This document shows positions 58,701 through 64,000 of a stretch of 64,000 bases of DNA, piece by piece. The stretch's first letter is position 1, and each line of letters starts with the position of its first letter. The notes beneath the pieces were generated by a model. That model was given only the letters and a program-made list of their open reading frames with translations, was not told the origin of the DNA and did no database searches. A program made the translations under genes and the position numbers. This stretch comes from Limnomonas spitsbergensis. Its lineage: Eukaryota; Chlorophyta; Chlorophyceae; Chlamydomonadales. The stretch lies in the NCBI GenBank assembly GCA_037349105.1, contig JAYJMM010000113.1, positions 3,286,001 to 3,350,000 of the forward strand, written 5' to 3'.

Positions 58701-61700
58701 CAGGACGGGAGTTATGTCAGCAGGGAACAATAGCAGCTATCCTGGGACGGTGGTTACCGGTATGGCTAGTGTTGTTCTTTAACCATGCAGCCGCTTCTTC
58801 CTGCTGGCATTGAAGCATAGCCAGGTCTGTATGTGGCCTCTGTTGGGCAACTATCAAAATTCAGCACGCTCGCAATTACGCTTTTGATTAATACCGGCCT
58901 ACCACCCGCCCACACTTGCACAGTTTTTTTTGTCACACGTTCAAGCCAGTTATGGTTTGCCCATGGGGTGCGCACTTGTATTTCTGAAAGCGCACGCTCC
59001 CCGGCATGTCTGTGGGCACATCCACTTCGTCCGGGTACTCCTCTTGCTCCTGCTGCTGCTGCTGCTTGTGCTGCGCGCGGAGCTCTTTGTGCAGCGCCTC
59101 GTCGGCCTCATCGTCATCCATAGCCATGCCATCAGCGACTGGACACGTGAGGGGGCGAGCAGGGGTGAAATACCAGATTGTGAGACAAATCAAATAATAT
59201 TCAGTTATTCCCGTGTCATGTTAAGTTGTTTATGTTATGCCTGCCTTCTCTTGATCCCGAGCCTTGTCATCTGCAATTGAAAATGAATAAGGAGAGCGAG
59301 GTGGGGGGGGAGGTAGTAGTGCACAGCGCAGTTCGGGGTCTGCAGGTAGTCCAACATCTACCAACCTATGCTTCCTTGTCACCACCAGCCAGCCCAACAC
59401 AAAGCTCCTTTGCTCCAGCTCAGCTAATTAGGCACCAGCCCAGCTCAGTGGTCTCCAGCCCCGTACCCTAGCCAAGCCGTCAGGGCCTTAAGGGAAATTC
59501 ATTCGGTCCCTAACAGGAGGGAGCCATACCCAAAGGTTGAGGGATTGAACCTGCCAAGCAATCCTCTCTCTCCCCCTGTCTAGATCGCCGGGTTTCATAT
59601 TCCCTCCACCCTCAAATAGGAGGTTGGCATAGCAGCACCATGGCTCAGGCTGTGCAAGGTGGCTGGAATCAAGGTCAGTCATTCCCTGCCAGCCCCACAT
59701 GGCCTAGCGTTCAGCAGGTCCCAGCGGGTATGCACTGTTCTGGAGGCCACCCACCCACATATCAACCCACCTGTTCCCTCGTCATCATTCAGGAGATTGT
59801 CCAGATCTGGGGGCTCTTCATCACTCCCCTCAGCACCACCAGCTGCCATGTCAGCATCCCCCTCTTCATCATCCTCGTCCTCGTCATCCTCGTCATACTC
59901 CCCGTCATCGTCAGCATCGACCATCCAAGCAGCTTGATACTCGGAAGTGCCTGGGGAGGGGGGGGTACAAGATGGAGAGGGTTTCAAACAAAATATTATC
60001 ATTTCTCTCATTCTTCTGGTTGCAGCTTCCTCCCCCTGTACCCCCCTTACTACCTGGGGGAGGGATGGAGAGAGGTCTCATGGGTGTTCAACCTGCATTC
60101 TCTTGGCGACAGCTTCTATGTTTCTTTTTTAACATGGTGGCAGTTTCTGCCAGCTCCCCCCTGCATCCCTTGGCTCCTTAGCTCATTAGCAGGTACCTGC
60201 AGCTTCCACCCCCGTTATTTCACATGGAAACAGTTTCCTCTCAGCTTTCTCCCCGTCCCCTGACCTGGAGGCAGCTTCCTCTCAGCTACCACCTCTTACC
60301 TGGTGGAAGCTTCCTCCTGCGTTGTCGCCCCTTGACCAGCTTCTGCACATCCAGCAGCTCCTGTTCGCTCGGCCACGTCTGCTCACCGCCCTCTAACGGG
60401 TCGACGTCGTTAACTCGGGCGAGGGACTCGCGAGTCTCCGGGTCATGCTGTTGAGTGCAGACAAAAAGTGGTAGGAAATCAAGGATTAGGGCGGTTGGTG
60501 AGGACTTCGGATTTTTAAGTTCTATGGGGTGGTGCTTCAAGGCCCAGGCCACAATCCCCATGCATCCAGCCATCCGAGTCTACAAGGCTGGGCAGTCTCA
60601 GACATACTTCATCGGATGAAGGTTTCGCGGGTCGCTGGTTGCGCTGCAAAGTGTGCCCCTGTACAGAAGTCAGGGTTCCACTGTTTGTTCCGCTTGTTTT
60701 GTTGGGCAAAGTGCAACAAAGAGGGCCTGAGGGTTCAAGCGCAGATCAGCGAAAAACACTACCCCCATTCTGAACCCCTGCAATGACGCACAAACCCTAA
60801 CGACCACTGCATGCGTACCTCACCCCTCCGACACCAGTACTCTTATATCCCCCTTTCACCCCTCTGTCAGTGCACCTTTCAAGTCCCAACCTTTTCCTGT
60901 CTACCTGTGCCAGGACGGCCCGGTTGCCTCCCTCAGTTTCCATATCGGATCCCCAGGCGTCCACCCCAGCCTCTGAGGCAGCGGGCACCGCCGCAGCCTC
61001 GATGCACTCGATCTGGAAGTCACCGGCGCCGGGGATGTGCAACAGCTGGTTTGCGGACAGGCCCGCACAGCGCACGTAACCCGTGATCAGCAGTGTGCCA
61101 CTGGGGACGGCCTCCGGCTGCAAGCAGGATAAACAGATACAAAGGGTGGGTGGGTGGGGTGGGGTGAATGTTTGGCTGACAGTGGGGATGTGCTGGTCGC
61201 TTGAAGGGCCCGCACAGCCCAAGAAGCTAGTGAGAAGCAGCGTGCCACTTGAGCCGGACACAGCTGAAGGCGGGTGGAGAGGGAAATGAATGGGTTAGTG
61301 CCAAGGGGTGTAGGACTGGAGGGCGACTGGGCGACTGACAGTGAGGGTCAGTGGCGGAGGCGGTGGCTTGACAGGATAACGCGCTGTACATGCGAACCGC
61401 AAGTGGCAGATTTTTTGTGTGTGTTTCTGCCATTGCGTCCATTTCCAATCCACAGAGGACAGCTTTGTGGCTCTTGAGCACAGCCATCCCATCTGTCTGC
61501 CACTGGATCACAACGCAGTGTGCATAACATGGTTAACAAAACATGGCTTAAAAAACATAATTTCATTGTTGAAGTCTCAGCATTTCATCGCCAACAGATT
61601 TTTCTCAACCAAGAGCGTTTTTTCGTAGTGTAGTCATGCGTCCCTTGAGGGCCGTCATATCACCTGCACGCAAGTGGATCCAGATGCCGCAAGCTCGATA

Positions 61701-63487
61701 TTATTTTCTTGTGATGTACCTCTCCATCACTACCCTCTCACCTGGTCCTCTCCGCTGGGTACCGGAGCGGGCCTGAACTCAGCGGCCTCGATCATCAGCG
61801 CTGGCCGCTGCCGCCGCCAGACGGGGACCGAGGCTGGGTGCTCCCCAAGGTGACGAAGCAGCTGCTGACAGTCGGCCCCGGTGTCCACGTGGAACACCCT
61901 GTGTTCACCAGCAACCTGTCAGAGAGGGTCAAGGAGGGAGGACGGCTTGTATGACGAGGTGTGAATGCCTTCGTCAAGGTAGGGAGGGTGCAGGTAAATG
62001 TCCAGATGGAAAACACAATTGTTGCCAGCAATCTGTCAGAGAGGTTTTTAAGGAGCAAGGTCAACATGTTTGCAAATGTGTGTGAGGATGTAAGTGAAGG
62101 CAGGGAGGGTGCATGTGTCTACGTGGAACACAGTGGTTGCCAGCAGCCTGTCAGGAAGGGGTGCAAGTCAACAGGACCAGCTGGGGATGCAGTTATCAGC
62201 AGCACCATCAGGGAACTCACCTCAGCGGCTACGGCCTTCTCTGCGCGCCTCTTAGCTGCCGACCGTTCCTTCATTCCAGTAGGAGCAACGCCTGCAGCTG
62301 CGCCTCCACCCTGAGGGGAGCAGCAGGTGCCGGGCTCGGGTATGGACATCAAGATCTTTAACACAGCACAGAAGCAGATTACTACGCTGAATGCAAAACC
62401 AAAACTTTACCGTACTCGAGGTCAAACTTCTTTCTCCCCCATCTTCCCCACTGTTGCAAGGGTTTAAGGTTCCCTCAACCCTTATCTCATGACTCTGGGG
62501 TTGCAAAGTACAAGAGAAGCCGCATCCATCGGGCAAGTGGAGTGACCGCCCCCTCTCACCTGCACTGCCACCAAAATAGAGGGCAGGCCCAGCGCCCTGA
62601 GCACTGACACTGCCGCCTGTCCATGAGCATCCACTGCCTGCTGGTTCTCCCCTCCGGGAACAGCCAACAGCAGCACCTAAGGGAAATGGGCAAATGTCAA
62701 ATATGTTGAAAAGAGGTTGGGGGTTGTGATGCTGATGAGGCTAAATCCCTGGAGGGGCTCCTGGCCAGGAGCAGCAGCGGGGGAAAATTAGCTATATAAG
62801 TAGATAGAAAAAGTAGGCGAGTACATCATAAGTACGGTAGGTACAGTACGGGAATTGCCGCAAGGCGAAATATGTAAAAAGGTCTTCAATATATATTGAA
62901 GGATAGACCTACGGTACATTGAGCCTACTGTTATGACAGAAGCTGCACCAGGAGAGAACTAGGCACCATGCGAAGAAAGACTCCCCATCACCCACAAACG
63001 TACCTCAGCTGATCTCCCAATATCCACCACTGCAAGGAGATCCGCCCGGTCGGTAGGGGGTGGGAGGAGCGTCAGCCTCACACGCCCTTTGCCGGGCAGC
63101 TGTAGCGTGCGCATGACACTCGACATGCCTGCGAAGTCGCCTTCTATGCATGAAGAAACAGGAAATCAATCATCTGTGCATTTACAACCAGTTTTTGTGC
63201 CAGTCAATTTAGAATACATTGTGTGCCAGGCAGGGGCAGCGTGCGCTTCCCTCATGAAATGCATGCCAACATGCACTCTGCACAGTGACATCAAACAAGA
63301 GCAAGCCATTTACGGGTACAAAAATATGATTTATTCATCAAGCTCTACACATCTATACACATCTCTTGGCCTCACCCAGTTCCATGCCTAGGTCAGCCTC
63401 CTTGCCCGGGAGGTCGCCTGGCTCCTGACCCTCAGGGGACTGGCAGGCGGCCAGCAGCTGCTTCCACAGCTCTTTTACGTCCACAGC
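55786..63487 (-). CDS. TSR1: Pre-rRNA-processing protein TSR1 (15 exons, 5' end outside window)
   Basis: Exons (minus): 63376-63487, 63004-63140, 62560-62676, 62221-62310, 61742-61915, 60905-61117, 60300-60447, 59771-59950, 58976-59138, 58512-58675, 57860-57987, 57513-57648, 56868-56951, 56363-56575, 55786-56042. They join in phase into 771 residues; yeast and human TSR1 are about 790-800, so only the basic N-terminus is missing. Signatures: MKERSAAKRRAEKA, VPVWRRQRPALM, ITGYVRCAGLSANQLLHIPG with GDFQIE, GEQTWPSEQELLD, GTSEYQAAWMVD with a long acidic run, KGLKSFRSSPWDNKEWLP, FAFENFKRAHKRAK, YVVIHVINVS, KPILSADNPGDKHKMERFL and YAPISYGPLPFLAFKLP. The C-terminus has PVRVHKRSATVKFMFHTPDD, GTHGAMKCLFD and CMSLYKRAFPKWPGDLSFAR. 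TSR1 is a GTPase-like factor without catalytic residues, related to BMS1, that caps the pre-40S ribosome; it acts in nucleolus and cytoplasm. The exon at 58512 uses a GC donor. Several introns hold copies of the adjacent exon start. Confidence 0.96.
56582..56790 (-). repeat. Two extra tandem copies of a TSR1 exon start
   Basis: The start of the exon at 56575 (gcag|gccgtcatgccgtggcttcg) recurs at about 56680 and 56788 with about 110-bp spacing and the same intron sequence between (tcattcgtcagggggcttcagagggcctatcag). Confidence 0.9.
59480..59755 (+). mobile_element. SINE-B copy, near full length
   Basis: Head catacccaaaggttgaggga ttgaacctgcc, then caatcctctctctccccctg, tctagatcgccgggtttcat, ggcatagcagcaccatggct, ccagccccacatggcctagc, gttcagcaggtcccagcggg, tatgcactg. 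In the TSR1 intron between exons 59771 and 59138. A partial copy is at 15855-15965. Confidence 0.75.
61185..61270 (-). repeat. Decayed copy of the start of the TSR1 exon at 61117
   Basis: It reads SGSSGTLLLTSFLGCAGPSS beside the real exon's AVPSGTLLITGYVRCAGLSA, with its own upstream ttcag. It lies in the intron about 150 bp before the real acceptor. Confidence 0.85.
61985..62160 (-). repeat. Two decayed copies of the start of the TSR1 exon at 61915
   Basis: The acceptor and first ~40 nt of the exon (ctctgacag|gttgctggtg ... ttccacgtgga) recur at about 62035 and 62148, with indels that break the frame. Confidence 0.85.
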
Positions 63488-63544
63488 CTGGAAGCATGGA
63501 GGGATGGGTGGGTGCCCACAAAGTGAACATACAAACAAGCGAAA

Positions 63545-63640
63545 AAATAGTGAGAAAATTGGCTGGCAGGCAGCCAGCAGTTGCTTTCACATCTCGATAG
63601 GGTCCACAACCTGACAGATGAGGGGTACGGGTGGGTGGCG
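63545..63640 (-). repeat. Decayed copy of the start of the first TSR1 exon in the window
   Basis: tgtcag|gttgtggaccctatcgaga followed by a stop and then the same KQLLAACQ codons as the real exon (AVDVKELWKQLLAACQSPEG). Confidence 0.85.
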
Positions 63641-64000
63641 CAAAGAGTTGGCATAAGTGTGGGCGACATTAAAGGTGATAACAGGGGCAGACGATGAACA
63701 TGTTTCTTCAAACACACTAAACACACAAAAATGGCACCCAAAAGAATATAACGCAACCTACGGTACTCCTCTTGAGGCAAGGCAAGTGGTGAGGGAACAG
63801 CACCGCGGTGGGTGACAAGCAGGCTAGCAGGCCTGCCATAATAAAACGAGACAAACCTGTTTTACACCTTTGAGGCGTGAAAGGAGTTTCGGATACTGTG
63901 TGGATTAAAGCCAAAACCATTCAACACATACACCATCACGGGGGAAACCCATGGCCATGCAGGTCCACCATGCCATGTAGGTCCACCATGCCATGTAGGT

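Overview
The window is nuclear DNA of a eukaryote, most likely a green alga (chlorophyte). About nine protein genes are split into many short, phase-consistent exons (roughly 55 introns could be placed). They encode eukaryote-specific products: the ribosome-biogenesis factor TSR1, a reticulon, an MSI1/RBBP4-type WD40 protein, a 4-CBS protein and an R3H-associated protein. The DNA is rich in minisatellites and short dispersed elements. TGTAA, the usual volvocalean poly(A) signal, follows several stops, but the lineage is inferred and the species is not identified.

Layout. 0.5-12.1 kb, minus: a 12-exon armadillo-repeat/coiled-coil gene (502 aa) whose introns hold four large tandem-repeat arrays. 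12.7-14.3 kb, plus, divergent from it: a two-exon orphan multi-pass membrane protein. 14.3-16.6 kb: SINE-like elements. 16.6-20.7 kb, plus: a six-exon R3H-associated-domain protein. 20.7-24.8 kb: SINEs and a decayed ORF. 24.9-28.9 kb, minus: a six-exon YghU/Ure2p-like glutathione transferase (286 aa). 30.2-31.5 kb: the 3' end of a LINE-type retrotransposon. 32.4-36.7 kb, minus: an eight-exon 4-CBS protein (466 aa), head-to-head with a WD40 histone-chaperone-like gene (37.0-39.4 kb, plus). 41.5-45.2 kb, plus: a six-exon reticulon-like gene. 46.7-52.0 kb, minus: a Nudix hydrolase with an N-terminal zinc-binding region. 52.5-54.3 kb, minus: an unrecognised gene with an apparent frameshift. 55.8-63.5 kb, minus: 15 exons of TSR1, whose 5' end lies beyond the window.

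The most interesting property is architectural. In at least five genes (ARM, GST, reticulon, Nudix, TSR1), and at more than a dozen junctions, the sequence across an exon-intron boundary (part of the exon plus its splice site) has been tandemly duplicated into the adjacent intron. The result ranges from one decayed extra copy to long minisatellites. Four introns use GC-AG splicing, all with a gcg start. Two dispersed SINE-like families carry tRNA-type box A/box B sequences; the commoner one is present about 20 times in 64 kb. The genes do not form a pathway; they are housekeeping or cytoskeletal genes lying side by side, two pairs of them divergent.
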